Below, in pieces: positions 29,626-38,699 of a stretch of DNA of 64,000 bases. Position numbers and translations under genes: made by a program. Source of the DNA: Alkalibacterium sp. (lineage in GTDB: Bacteria > Bacillota > Bacilli > Lactobacillales > Carnobacteriaceae_A); assembly GCA_020832185.1 (NCBI GenBank), contig JAFIFE010000025.1, positions 1-64,000 of the forward strand, read 5' to 3'. The stretch's first letter is position 1. Each line of letters begins with the position of its first letter. Under the pieces are notes generated by a model. That model was not told where the DNA came from and did no database searches. It worked only from the letters and a program-made list of their open reading frames with translations.

Positions 29626-29684
29626 ATTCTAATATATTAGAATAAGGTGGATTTATGCCGGGCTATTTGCTTAACTATATTTAG
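29626..29684 (+). other. Perfect 18-bp palindrome followed by a nine-codon ORF
   Basis: ATTCTAATATATTAGAAT (29626-29643) is a perfect palindrome. An AAGGTGG sequence then precedes ATG at 29655, opening MPGYLLNYI and a stop at 29684. A possible promoter (TTGATT, 17 bases, TATTAC at 29547-29575) lies upstream and a strong hairpin downstream (29751-29795). It could be an operator plus a tiny peptide or untranslated RNA, or a gene remnant. Nothing else in 29411-29952 looks coding. Confidence 0.3.
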
Positions 29685-29750
29685 CTTTAGGATGGGAATG
29701 CAACTCACTCGATCCTATATCACGTAAAACTTAATGCAGATAATAATAAG

Positions 29751-29795
29751 AATAAGAAGAAAGGGAAGTCTAGGTAACTTCCCTTTCTTCTTATT
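29751..29795. terminator. Perfect 19-bp stem terminator-like hairpin
   Basis: A 19-bp perfect stem rich in purines on one arm and pyrimidines on the other closes a 7-base loop, with AT-rich flanks. It could terminate transcripts in either direction; it is about 340 bases from the small membrane gene and about 155 bases beyond kdgK. Confidence 0.7.
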
Positions 29796-29874
29796 TATTA
29801 AACTGTGCAACCTATTTGTTCAAAGAGTCGATAGAAACTAAGTGTTGATCGATCATCAAGTATTTCTCTAATTT

Positions 29875-29931
29875 AACTAAATAAAACGGGATCAGCAAAA
29901 TTTGAACTCTGCTGACCCCATTTATTTAGTT
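29875..29931 (-). terminator. Terminator after kdgK
   Basis: A long imperfect hairpin with base AACTAAAT/ATTTAGTT and core GGATCAGCA/TGCTGACCCC lies about 20 bases after the kdgK stop and closes the fbp-kdgA-kdgK group. Confidence 0.8.
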
Positions 29932-29952
29932 TCTGTTACTAACTATTAAAAA

Positions 29953-30912
29953 TTAGTGTGTTCTAGTGCTGTTTCGTTCGGTAATAAAGTGATCCAGTTC
30001 TTCTTTATTGGGAAGTCCCTCATTATCTCCCACATGCTGGACCTGCAATGCTCCAATTGCGTTAGCCCGAACTGCCGATTCTTCCCACGATAATCCATAT
30101 AAAAACCCACTGATAATGCCTACAGCAAATCCATCTCCAGCACCGACTGTGTCTACAACTTTTTCAACTTTAAATCCAGGAATATTTACTGTTGCTTTGC
30201 CTTTTACAGTAACAAAAGCTCCTCGCTCCCCACTCTTAGTAATAACCACATCTGCTCCATTTTCCAGATAAAAGCTAGCAATATCTTCAATATTTTCAGT
30301 ACCCACAAGTGTTTTCCCTTCGGCAACACCTGGTAGTACAACTTGAGCATATCTGCTCATCTGATTTATTATCTCAATCATTTCTTTTTCAGAGGACCAT
30401 AGAGCAGGTCTTAGATTGGGATCAAACGTAATAAAGGTACCTGAATCTCGTGCTTTCTTCATTAAGTAAAGAACAGCTTCTTTTACAGTGTCGCCTAATG
30501 CAAGTGGAATCCCTGTAACATGCAGCAGTTTAACTGTAGAAAAATCTATATGCTCTATGTCTTTCATGGAAAGGGTGGTAAATGCACTGTTCTTTCTGTA
30601 GTAAGCTGTTTTAGGATCGCCATTATTTACTTTATTTTTCAGCATCAATCCTGATGTATGTGTTTGATCAAAAGTAATAAAATCAGTTCCTATTCCTTCA
30701 TCCTGTAAACCTTCAAATATATATTCTCCTATAGGTTCTTTTCCAAGTCTGGTTACATATTGGACATTGAATCCTAACCTGGACAATCCTATTCCAACAT
30801 TAACCTCAGCTCCAGCAATTGATTTATCAAAATTAATCGCTTCTTTTAACGACCCTCTATCTGTTGCTGTGAACAATCCCATAGGTTCTCCCAGTAAGAT
30901 TACATCAGTCAT
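29953..30912 (-). CDS. kdgK: 2-keto-3-deoxygluconate kinase
   Basis: A 319-residue PfkB/ribokinase-family kinase. It phosphorylates 2-keto-3-deoxygluconate (KDG) with ATP to KDPG. Visible are the N-terminal substrate region GAEVNVGIGLSRLG and the C-terminal signature VDTVGAGDGFAVG with the catalytic Asp. The adjacent KDPG aldolase gene (12 bp upstream) and the uronate pathway genes support the KDG assignment over other PfkB kinases. AAGGG precedes the ATG. Last gene of the unit, followed by a terminator. Confidence 0.92.
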   Translation of the reverse strand: MTDVILLGEPMGLFTATDRGSLKEAINFDKSIAGAEVNVGIGLSRLGFNVQYVTRLGKEPIGEYIFEGLQDEGIGTDFITFDQTHTSGLMLKNKVNNGDPKTAYYRKNSAFTTLSMKDIEHIDFSTVKLLHVTGIPLALGDTVKEAVLYLMKKARDSGTFITFDPNLRPALWSSEKEMIEIINQMSRYAQVVLPGVAEGKTLVGTENIEDIASFYLENGADVVITKSGERGAFVTVKGKATVNIPGFKVEKVVDTVGAGDGFAVGIISGFLYGLSWEESAVRANAIGALQVQHVGDNEGLPNKEELDHFITERNSTRTH

Positions 30913-30924
30913 ATCTACACACCC

Positions 30925-31566
30925 TTAACTATATTCATTATATTTTTCGACAAACTGTTTTGAGATGTCAATAACGCTGTCATATCCTTTTTCGGTCAGC
31001 TTACTAGTCAGTGCGCTGCCTATCCCCACTGACCACGCTCCGTTTCTAATCCATTCATGCATATTCTCCAGACTCACACCACCTGAAGGCATCATTTCTA
31101 CTTGAGGAATAGGACCATGTACATTTTTAATGAAAGCTGGGCCTAAAATCCCTCCAGGAAATACTTTTACAACTTCGACGCCTGTTTCCATTGCATCAGC
31201 GATTTCCGTTACTGTCCCGCATCCAGGTAAATAGGGGATGCCATATCTGTTACATACAGTTGAAATAGCTGGAACAAAGTTCGGACTCACAATAAATTCT
31301 GCTCCAGCAATGATCGCCATTCGAGCCGTTATATCGTCTAAAACTGTCCCGGCACCCACAACCATGTCAGTATTGGCATGTTTTCGTGCCAGTTCTTTGA
31401 TCGATTCGTGTGCTTGAGGGGTAGTAAAGGTGACTTCAATATTTTTGATTCCCCCCTTGAATACGGCTTCTGAAATGTCTGTTGCTTGTACTGCTGATGT
31501 TCCTCGAACCACAGCAAACAGGTAATTCGACTGTAGTCTCTTTAATATGTCATGTTTCTTAGTCAT
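30925..31566 (-). CDS. kdgA: KDPG (2-keto-3-deoxy-6-phosphogluconate) aldolase
   Basis: A 213-residue class I aldolase splitting KDPG into pyruvate and glyceraldehyde-3-phosphate. The Schiff-base Lys is in VEVVKVFPGG, the catalytic Glu in NIEVTFTTPQA, and the phosphate site in MMPSGGVS. The normal length is about 205-215. GGAGG lies 7 bases before the ATG. A near-perfect palindrome (31596-31617) in the 70-bp gap to fbp may be an operator for a separate kdgAK promoter. Confidence 0.94.
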   Translation of the reverse strand: MTKKHDILKRLQSNYLFAVVRGTSAVQATDISEAVFKGGIKNIEVTFTTPQAHESIKELARKHANTDMVVGAGTVLDDITARMAIIAGAEFIVSPNFVPAISTVCNRYGIPYLPGCGTVTEIADAMETGVEVVKVFPGGILGPAFIKNVHGPIPQVEMMPSGGVSLENMHEWIRNGAWSVGIGSALTSKLTEKGYDSVIDISKQFVEKYNEYS

Positions 31567-31595
31567 AGTGTCCTCCTGTATTTGATCTATCTGAG

Positions 31596-31617
31596 ATGCT
31601 TAAACGCGTTAAAGCAT
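31596..31617. promoter_or_regulatory. 22-bp near-perfect palindrome upstream of kdgA
   Basis: The sequence centres on AACGCGTT with arms ATGCTT/AAGCAT and only one mismatched symmetric pair. The central CG and its spacing look like a LacI-family operator, but it does not fit the TG...CA cre frame. No regulator gene of that family is in the window. Confidence 0.5.
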
Positions 31618-31636
31618 TTCACCCAACTTTACTCAT

Positions 31637-33565
31637 TTATTTATTCCGGCTTAAATGTAAAAGAAGTGCCTGCAGGTCATTAATCTGCTCCTGAAGACTT
31701 TCCCCAATCGTTGTATGCTTGATTAATTTCCTATCCAGTTTCCCGTCAATAATTTGCTTGAGACTAGTTTCATCTCTCTTTATTGCGAAAAGTGACTCGA
31801 CGGACTCAAATGATTGATGAGTAACGATTTGGAATCCAAATGAATTATTGATTAGTGAATAACCCGCAATCCCGGTAGACTTTTGATAAGCCGCATTCAT
31901 TCCCCCATCAATTACAATTAACCGTCCATTAGCTTTTACTGGATCTTCTCCTTTTTTCACTTGGACAGGTGTATGACCGTTGATTACTTTTGCGTTTGAG
32001 TCGGTTAATTCAAATTCATTTAAGATACGAGTCATCACTTTCTCATGATCACGAAGATTGAAATAAGGGTTTCTTATTTCCTGATGTGTCTCTTTTTCTT
32101 CAATGTAGTATCGTTCGAATGTTGTCATACGATTTCTTCCAAATAAAGGTGATTTTTTTCCAGTCCAGGAATACCATAACAAATCTGTCGCATAATCATC
32201 TGTTATATCTTTTGAAGTGGAGGCTTTTCTAATATACTCTTCAAATTTATCCAGCATTTTTCTTCCCGAAAGACTCTCACCTTCAAAATCAAACGACATC
32301 AGTTCACCTTTCTCATTTAATGGAATACAGCCGTGATAAAGGAGGTGACCATTATAAATCAGGTACATACTGCCTTTTTTTAACAAAAAATCTATAAACC
32401 GAATCAGTTTTTCAGAATGTTGATAACTGTCTAACAAGGTTTGAACGATATATGCTTCCTCAGAACATAGACTATATGGACTAGACTCATCAATATGCCT
32501 GTATGGAAAATCCTTTAGCTTGAATGTGTGACCATCAATTTGTACCGTGTTGTTCTCCTGATTGATTTTGTCGAGAAGCAGCCGGTCATTCATTTGGAAT
32601 TCAGGACGCCTTTTTATGATCTGACCTTCCAGTTTGAACTGAATGATAGCTAGCGCCTGATGTACCTTTGTCAGCAATTCTTCACTTTCTTCTTGAAAAA
32701 TAGTGTCTGGTTCGACCACTATGGGTTTGAATTTAGTGTTTGTTCTATAGCGTTCTTCAGCAAAGAGAAACAGCGGTCTTAGATTCAGCCCATATGATTT
32801 CTCTAATTCAAAAAGATAGCCGTATCTTGCAGCAATTCTCAGTAGCGTTATCAAATTAACTTGCGATCCAAACATTGCTCCCATCCAGAGCAAATCATGA
32901 TTACCCCATTGCACATCAACAGAATGATGATGAATCAGCTTGTCCATTACTGCTTCCTCGCCACTCTCCCGATCAAAGATATCGCCAACCAGATGGAGGT
33001 GATCAATAACTAATCGCTGAATGACTTTGCACAATTCAATTATAAACTCTTCTGACTGTTTTAAACTAATCAGTCTATACAGGATATTTTTGTAGTATAA
33101 ATCCTTTTCCTTTTGAGAAAGATCGGTATACAGAAGCTCTTCAATAATATAAGCATAGGCCCCTGGCAAAGCTTTTCTCAATTTTGAACGTGTGTATTTC
33201 ACTGCACAGAACTGCATGAAATTGATCAGATCTCGAATCTTCTGCATGTACCATTCTCTATCTTTTACAGTACTCTCAGTATGCTCAAGTGCATATCCAG
33301 GGTAACTTATAAATAGACTAAATAAGTTCATCTGTTCAGCCGTCCAGCTATCTCCGAAATAATTCTCAATCTTTTCTCGAACATTTCCTGCTCCCGTTCG
33401 TAAAATATGATCAAATGCTTTATCTGCCCCATGAACGTCTGATAAATAAAGTTCTGTCCCTTTCGGTAAATTCTGAATGGCCTCGAGATTTATCAGTTCT
33501 GTATAAATAGCATCTGATGATTCAAACTTTTCTCTAAGTAAATCTAAAAACTTAATTTCATTCAT
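31637..33565 (-). CDS. fbp: Fructose-1,6-bisphosphatase, class III
   Basis: A 642-residue protein of the Firmicutes-specific class III FBPase family, which hydrolyses fructose-1,6-bisphosphate in gluconeogenesis. Metallophosphatase motifs are visible: LSDVHGADKAFDH, HLVGDIFDRESGEE, WGNHDLLWMGA and a C-terminal INGHTPVQ. Growth on uronates yields only pyruvate and triose phosphate from KDPG, so hexose phosphate must be made by gluconeogenesis; this explains its place here. It lies between the kduD terminator (33616-33672) and kdgA. The ribosome binding site is weak. Confidence 0.93.
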   Translation of the reverse strand: MNEIKFLDLLREKFESSDAIYTELINLEAIQNLPKGTELYLSDVHGADKAFDHILRTGAGNVREKIENYFGDSWTAEQMNLFSLFISYPGYALEHTESTVKDREWYMQKIRDLINFMQFCAVKYTRSKLRKALPGAYAYIIEELLYTDLSQKEKDLYYKNILYRLISLKQSEEFIIELCKVIQRLVIDHLHLVGDIFDRESGEEAVMDKLIHHHSVDVQWGNHDLLWMGAMFGSQVNLITLLRIAARYGYLFELEKSYGLNLRPLFLFAEERYRTNTKFKPIVVEPDTIFQEESEELLTKVHQALAIIQFKLEGQIIKRRPEFQMNDRLLLDKINQENNTVQIDGHTFKLKDFPYRHIDESSPYSLCSEEAYIVQTLLDSYQHSEKLIRFIDFLLKKGSMYLIYNGHLLYHGCIPLNEKGELMSFDFEGESLSGRKMLDKFEEYIRKASTSKDITDDYATDLLWYSWTGKKSPLFGRNRMTTFERYYIEEKETHQEIRNPYFNLRDHEKVMTRILNEFELTDSNAKVINGHTPVQVKKGEDPVKANGRLIVIDGGMNAAYQKSTGIAGYSLINNSFGFQIVTHQSFESVESLFAIKRDETSLKQIIDGKLDRKLIKHTTIGESLQEQINDLQALLLHLSRNK

Positions 33566-33615
33566 ATCATTCCAGCTTCCGCATTAAATTTGAACAACAG
33601 TATTAGACAATTTAG

Positions 33616-33672
33616 AAAAAAGAAGTTTCTAAAAGACATAGCTTACATGCCAGATTAGAAACCTTCTTTTTA
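33616..33672 (-). terminator. Terminator after kduD
   Basis: AGAAGTTTCTAA and its near complement TTAGAAACCTTCT form a hairpin flanked by A and T runs, 15 bases after the kduD stop. It ends the long pectin operon before fbp. Confidence 0.8.
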
Positions 33673-33686
33673 AATCATTCACATCG

Positions 33687-34469
33687 TTATCTCGCTAACC
33701 AGCCACCATCTACAGCTAACACATGTCCATTGATATAGTCTGAAGCAGAACTGCCTAAAAAGACAACAGTCCCCATCAATTCTGCCGGATGGCCCCAACG
33801 ATCAGCTGGAATACGGCTCAAAATTTCATTATTTCGTTTTTCATCAGCTCGAATAGGGGCAGTATTGGCTGAAATGAAATACCCAGGTGCGATAGCATTT
33901 ACTTGTATATTATGTTCTGCTAACTCATTCGCAAAGGCTCTGGTAAGTCCTTGAACGGCATGCTTACTCGCTGTGTAAGAAGGCACGAATTTGCCTCCCT
34001 GAAAGCTTAACATTGACGCAATGTTAATGATTTTACCGGACCCTTTTTTCACCATCTGCTTAGCTACCCGCTGACTCAAGTAATAGACAGCATTCTGATT
34101 GATATCGATAACAGCTTTCCAGTCTTCATCTTTGTATTCAAGGAGAGGAGCACGACGAATCGTTCCAGCATTATTAACAAGGATATCTATTTGACCATAA
34201 ACTTCTATTGTCTTTTCAACCAGTTTTTCCAGTTCTTCCGTTTTTGTCAAGTCGACCTGGAAAAATTCTACTTTTCTTCCTTCTGATTCAACTAGTTCTC
34301 GTGTCTCATCCCAGTCTGTATCGTAAGTTGCTACCATCAAATCTGCGCCGGCTTTTGCCAGAGCGACTACGTAACCTTGTCCTAGACCCGTGTTTCCTCC
34401 CGTAACGATTGCTACTTTCCCTTTAAGTGAAAATAAATTCATTGAAAAATCCTGTACTGATTCCAACAT
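33687..34469 (-). CDS. kduD: 2-dehydro-3-deoxy-D-gluconate 5-dehydrogenase
   Basis: About 260 residues, SDR family. It reduces 2,5-diketo-3-deoxygluconate (DKII) to KDG with NAD(P)H. Visible are TGGNTGLGQGY, NNAGTIRR, the catalytic Ser in INIASMLSFQGG and YTASK. The start at 34469 is 8 bases after AAAGGAG; an ATG two codons earlier is too close to that site. It follows kduI by 20 bp, the standard pairing for unsaturated uronate catabolism. GH105 in the same operon generates the unsaturated uronate. Confidence 0.93.
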   Translation of the reverse strand: MLESVQDFSMNLFSLKGKVAIVTGGNTGLGQGYVVALAKAGADLMVATYDTDWDETRELVESEGRKVEFFQVDLTKTEELEKLVEKTIEVYGQIDILVNNAGTIRRAPLLEYKDEDWKAVIDINQNAVYYLSQRVAKQMVKKGSGKIINIASMLSFQGGKFVPSYTASKHAVQGLTRAFANELAEHNIQVNAIAPGYFISANTAPIRADEKRNNEILSRIPADRWGHPAELMGTVVFLGSSASDYINGHVLAVDGGWLAR

Positions 34470-34489
34470 GTTCATTTCTCCTTTAATCT

Positions 34490-35320
34490 CTATTTTAGTC
34501 TGCTCATTTCAACGTGATCCATGTCGTCATAAGTGATGTTTTCTCCACACATAGCCCAGATAAATGTGTAATCTGCTGTTGCCACACCCGTATGGATAGA
34601 CCAGCTTGGTGAAATAACTGCTTGTTCATTGGCCATCACCAGGTGGCGAGTTTCTTCGGGTTCCCCCATAAAGTGGAATGCACGCGTGTCTGCATCCATT
34701 TCAAAGTAAAGGTAAACTTCCATACGGCGTTCATGTGTATGAGCCGGCATGGTGTTCCAACTACTGCCTTGTTCTAAAACAGTATACCCCATTTGAAGCT
34801 GACAACTTTCACAATTATTCGGGTGAATATACTGATAAATTTTCCGTTCGTTCAGCGTACTCTGCTCACCTTTTTCCAGGGGTATCATTTGGTTGATATC
34901 CAGTTTTACAGTAGGGTATTTTTTATGTGCAGGTGTAGATACCACATAAAATTTAGCCGGCTGACTAGAATTTTCAGAACGAAAATAGAGTTCTTTTGTT
35001 TCTTTTCCAACATAAAGTCCATCACGGTAGTTAATGTCGTATTCTTCTCCGTCTAAAACGACCACCCCGTTCCCCCCAATGTTGATGATCCCGAGTTCTC
35101 GACGCTGCAGGAAATACTCGACACCCAATTCTTTGTCCAGCTTAATAGTCAATTCCTGACTGGTTGGTGACACTCCTCCAAAAATCATTCGGTCATGGTG
35201 AGTGTAAGTAAGGTTCACATCACCGGGAGTAAATAGATTTTCTACTAAAAATTGTTCTCTCAGCTCTTTCGTTGTTAATCGTTTAATATCTCCTGGTGCA
35301 GTTGCGTAACGTGTTTCCAT
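34490..35320 (-). CDS. kduI: 5-keto-4-deoxyuronate isomerase
   Basis: A 276-residue cupin enzyme converting 4-deoxy-L-threo-5-hexosulose uronate (DKI) to DKII. The zinc site is visible as PAHTHERRMEVYLYF (His, His, Glu) plus a later His in WSIHTG. Normal length is 276-280. GGAGT lies upstream of the ATG. It is directly upstream of kduD. Confidence 0.95.
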   Translation of the reverse strand: METRYATAPGDIKRLTTKELREQFLVENLFTPGDVNLTYTHHDRMIFGGVSPTSQELTIKLDKELGVEYFLQRRELGIINIGGNGVVVLDGEEYDINYRDGLYVGKETKELYFRSENSSQPAKFYVVSTPAHKKYPTVKLDINQMIPLEKGEQSTLNERKIYQYIHPNNCESCQLQMGYTVLEQGSSWNTMPAHTHERRMEVYLYFEMDADTRAFHFMGEPEETRHLVMANEQAVISPSWSIHTGVATADYTFIWAMCGENITYDDMDHVEMSRLK

Positions 35321-35354
35321 ATGAGATGGACTCCTTTTCTGATAGTTTAGTTAT

Positions 35355-36197
35355 TTAAACGCCTGAGTATGCGTTGAATCCTCCGTCGATCGGTAGAACT
35401 ACGCCATTAACAAAACTTGATGCCCGTTCATCTGTTAAATAAAGCACGCCTCCGATTAGCTCCTCGGCTTCACCAAAGCGGCCCATTGGAGTGTTCGTCA
35501 GTATTTTGTTTGCACGTGCTGTTGGTTCCCCATTTTCATCGAACAAAAGTGCACGATTCTGATTACTGACCAGAAATCCTGGGGCTATAGCGTTTACTCG
35601 AATCCCTACATGTGCAAAGTGGACTGCTAACCATTCAGTGAAGTTAGATATGGCTGCTTTTGCACCGGAGTAAGCTGGTATTTTTGTCAAAGGGGTGAAA
35701 CCGTTCATACTTGAAATATTCAAAATACTCGTCCCTTCTTTTTCAACCATGTCTCGGGCGAACACTTGCGTGGGAAGAAGAGTGCCTAAATAGTTCAGAT
35801 TAAACACAAATGAAATACCCTCTTCATCCAGATCAAAGAACGTCTTGACTCCCTCTAACCCTTCTTTTTCGTGAAATTCATTATCTGTTGTTGCGCGAGG
35901 GTTGTTACCTCCCGCCCCATTAATTAAAATATCTACTGTACCCAAATCCTGATTGACTGCATCACGCGCGGCTTCTATACTTTCTTTCTTTAATACATTA
36001 CATTCGTAAGCAAACGCTTCTCCACCAGTCATTTTGATATCATCTGCCTGTTTCTGTGCGGCTTCTTTATTTAAATCCAGTAAAGCAACCTTGGCACCTA
36101 AAGCAGCATACGCATGTGCAAATTGAGAAACCAGTACGCCTCCTGCTCCAGTTAAAACAACTACTTTTCCACTAAAATCATGCCCCGTATATGTCAT
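35355..36197 (-). CDS. uxuB: D-mannonate oxidoreductase, SDR type (YjmF/UxuB)
   Basis: A 280-residue SDR. The N-terminal motif is TGAGGVLVSQFA, and the active site has SSMNGF with YSGAK. Insertion around residues 100-130 (NNPRATTDNEFHEKEG...) is typical of the Bacillus YjmF type fructuronate reductase rather than the long-chain E. coli UxuB. It interconverts fructuronate and mannonate and sits directly before uxuA's product in the pathway. The gene starts 4 bp after the uxuA stop. Confidence 0.88.
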   Translation of the reverse strand: MTYTGHDFSGKVVVLTGAGGVLVSQFAHAYAALGAKVALLDLNKEAAQKQADDIKMTGGEAFAYECNVLKKESIEAARDAVNQDLGTVDILINGAGGNNPRATTDNEFHEKEGLEGVKTFFDLDEEGISFVFNLNYLGTLLPTQVFARDMVEKEGTSILNISSMNGFTPLTKIPAYSGAKAAISNFTEWLAVHFAHVGIRVNAIAPGFLVSNQNRALLFDENGEPTARANKILTNTPMGRFGEAEELIGGVLYLTDERASSFVNGVVLPIDGGFNAYSGV

Positions 36198-36201
36198 TTT
36201 T

Positions 36202-37248
36202 CTAGTCCTCTCTTCTGTTTTTTACACAAGCTTCATATAGCCCATTGAAGTATGTCGCTCCTAATGCACGGTCATAAAGACCATATCCTGGTTTACCTTC
36301 TTCTCCCCAGATCATTCGACCATGATCCGGACGCAGCGGACCTGAAAAGTCATGTTCGACCAACGCTTTCATTACTTCGTACATATCGATCGATCCTTTT
36401 TCAGATAAATGGGCTGATTCCTGGAATGATTTTCCTCCCATTAATTTAACGTTACGGGTATGCATGAAATTCACTCGTTCTTTCTCCAGCATATCCTTCA
36501 AGATTTCAACTGCATCATTGTTTGGATCAGAGGCAAAAGAGCCTACACATAGAGTAACGCCATTATATGGACTGTCATATAGACTAATTAAACGTTCAAG
36601 TGACTCTTTCCCAGTGATGATTCGCGGTAATCCAAAAATACTATAAGGCGGATCATCGGGGTGAATAGCCATTTTAACGCCCGCTTCTTCTGCTACAGGT
36701 AGAATTTCTTTAATAAAGTAACTTAAGTTTTCCCATAGTTTTTCTTCATCCACTTCTTTATATTCGTCCAGCAGCTGATTCATTTCTTCTTCAGAATAGC
36801 TCTCATCCCATCCAGGAAGCGAAAGTTTACGAGGATCCATTTTATTGACTTCTTCTTCGTCGAAAATTAATGCTTTTGATCCATCTTCCAGTTCGAATGC
36901 TAAATCAGAACGAGTCCAGTCAAATACAGGCATAAAGTTATAACAAACCACCGGTATGCCTGCTTCTCCTAAGTGGCGTAAAGTTGTTTTATAGTTCTCA
37001 ATGTAAGTATCGCGCGTTGGCTTCCCAAGTTTTATGTCTTCATGAACGGGTACGCTCTCAATAACAGATATAATCATACCCGCTGCTTCTACTGTTTCTT
37101 TCAGTTCTTTAATTTTTTCCAGAGGCCATGACTCTCCCACAGGAATATCATAAATAGCGGTAACGATTCCTTTCATATTAGGAATCTGGCGAATATAGTC
37201 CAGTGAAATAGGGTCATCGTTTCCGTACCATCGAAATGTTAATTGCAT
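36202..37248 (-). CDS. uxuA: Mannonate dehydratase
   Basis: A 348-residue TIM-barrel enzyme of the xylose-isomerase-like superfamily, dehydrating D-mannonate to KDG. Family segments are VVCYNFMPVFDWTRSDL and the metal-binding HPDDPPYSIFGLPR. Normal length is about 350-390. A GGAGG site precedes the ATG. It is between uxaC and uxuB, giving the order epimerase-isomerase-dehydratase-reductase. Confidence 0.95.
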   Translation of the reverse strand: MQLTFRWYGNDDPISLDYIRQIPNMKGIVTAIYDIPVGESWPLEKIKELKETVEAAGMIISVIESVPVHEDIKLGKPTRDTYIENYKTTLRHLGEAGIPVVCYNFMPVFDWTRSDLAFELEDGSKALIFDEEEVNKMDPRKLSLPGWDESYSEEEMNQLLDEYKEVDEEKLWENLSYFIKEILPVAEEAGVKMAIHPDDPPYSIFGLPRIITGKESLERLISLYDSPYNGVTLCVGSFASDPNNDAVEILKDMLEKERVNFMHTRNVKLMGGKSFQESAHLSEKGSIDMYEVMKALVEHDFSGPLRPDHGRMIWGEEGKPGYGLYDRALGATYFNGLYEACVKNRRED

Positions 37249-37271
37249 CTGTTGTTTCCTCCTGAGTATGC

Positions 37272-38678
37272 TTATTTTTTAAAGTAATTTACGGCATTCG
37301 TGTAACAAATATTCTCAATCATCTTACCTAACAATTTCTGATTATTAGGGTATTTTCCATCTTCTACCTGCTGACCAATATAGTTGCACAGAATTCGTCT
37401 AAAATAGTCATGACGTGGGTAAGAGAGAAAGCTGCGTGAATCAGTCAGCATGCCCACAAAATTCCACAAAAGGCCGTGATCAGATAATGCTTCCATCTGT
37501 TTCAACATACCTGCTTCTGTATCGTTGAACCACCATCCTGCTCCAAACTGAATCTTGCTCTTGATACCGTCATTATTCACCTGAAAATTACTTACTGCAC
37601 TTGCCACTACATGATTTTGTGTCGGATTTAAATTATATAAAATCATTTTCGGTAAGGATTCATTTTTGGCCATTTCATCGAGCAGATGATTCAACGCAAT
37701 AGCCTCTCCTGCCGAATCGACGATTGAATCAAAACCTGTATCTGGGCCTAGTCGATCATACCAGTAGCTGTTCGTATTTCGAATGGCACCAAAATGGATT
37801 TGCATTGCCCATCCTTTCTTATAGTACAAAGCAGCCAAGTCTACAAGCAAACGAGTCAGGTACTGTTCTTTTTCATTAGTTGAAATAGCCTTCTGCTTCA
37901 CTGCCTTTTGAAAGATCATTTCAATTTCGTCATTGGTAGCTTCAGCAAAGACCATTTTTTCTAGAGCATGATCCGAAGCAAGGGTTCCTCTTTTATCGAA
38001 ATAGTCGATTCGTTCAGCTAACTGCTCAACCAGCATTGAATATGAAGAAGGGGCTTCTCCAAATAATCCTTTCATACGTTCTAAAAACTCACTAAACCGT
38101 CTGTCCTGAATATGAAAAGCTTCATCAGGTCTGAACGACGGTGCAACAGTCACAGGGAAGTTCGTGTCTGCCTCAATCTGATCGTGGTATTCTAAGGAAT
38201 CTGTTGGATTATCTGTTGTCCCAATGAATCGAACATTTGACCCTTGAATCAACTGCTGGGTAGTCATCTTTTCTTCCTTAATGACTTTATTCATCCGATC
38301 ATAAATCTCTTTCCAGTTATCTCCGGTCAGCACCTCTTCAATTCCAAAATAATGTTTCAACTCCAGATGCGTCCAATGGTGGAGTGGATTGCCTAAAGAA
38401 ATTTCAGCTGTTTCAGCCCAGGCTTTAAATTTTTCCTCAGGAGTTGCTGCTCCTGTTATTTTTTCTTCCGGAACCCCGTTTGCTCGCATAGCTCTCCATT
38501 TGTAGTGATCTCCTGCCAGCCATATTTCTGTAATGGTTTCGAATTCATGGTTCTCAGCTATTAACTGAGGGCTTAAATGGCAGTGGTAATCAAAAATAGG
38601 CATATCTTTAGCATGGTTATGGTATAAGTGTTTCCCTGTTTCGTTCAGTAACATAAAGTCATCATGAATAAATGACAT
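37272..38678 (-). CDS. uxaC: Uronate isomerase
   Basis: A 468-residue amidohydrolase-fold enzyme converting D-glucuronate to D-fructuronate and D-galacturonate to D-tagaturonate. The N-terminal metal motif is IFDYHCHLSPQ, and the WTHLELKHYFG and MLTDSRSFLSYPRHDYFRR segments are diagnostic. GGGGA lies about 10 bases before the ATG. It is followed by uxuA and preceded by uxaE, which allows galacturonate to enter the fructuronate branch. Confidence 0.95.
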   Translation of the reverse strand: MSFIHDDFMLLNETGKHLYHNHAKDMPIFDYHCHLSPQLIAENHEFETITEIWLAGDHYKWRAMRANGVPEEKITGAATPEEKFKAWAETAEISLGNPLHHWTHLELKHYFGIEEVLTGDNWKEIYDRMNKVIKEEKMTTQQLIQGSNVRFIGTTDNPTDSLEYHDQIEADTNFPVTVAPSFRPDEAFHIQDRRFSEFLERMKGLFGEAPSSYSMLVEQLAERIDYFDKRGTLASDHALEKMVFAEATNDEIEMIFQKAVKQKAISTNEKEQYLTRLLVDLAALYYKKGWAMQIHFGAIRNTNSYWYDRLGPDTGFDSIVDSAGEAIALNHLLDEMAKNESLPKMILYNLNPTQNHVVASAVSNFQVNNDGIKSKIQFGAGWWFNDTEAGMLKQMEALSDHGLLWNFVGMLTDSRSFLSYPRHDYFRRILCNYIGQQVEDGKYPNNQKLLGKMIENICYTNAVNYFKK

Positions 38679-38699
38679 AGCTTTACAGTCCCCTTTACT

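Noticed and set aside
31596-31617. CcpA cre site at the kdgA palindrome
   Set aside because: The symmetric core is longer and does not fit the TG...CA spacing of cre; listed as an unassigned operator instead.
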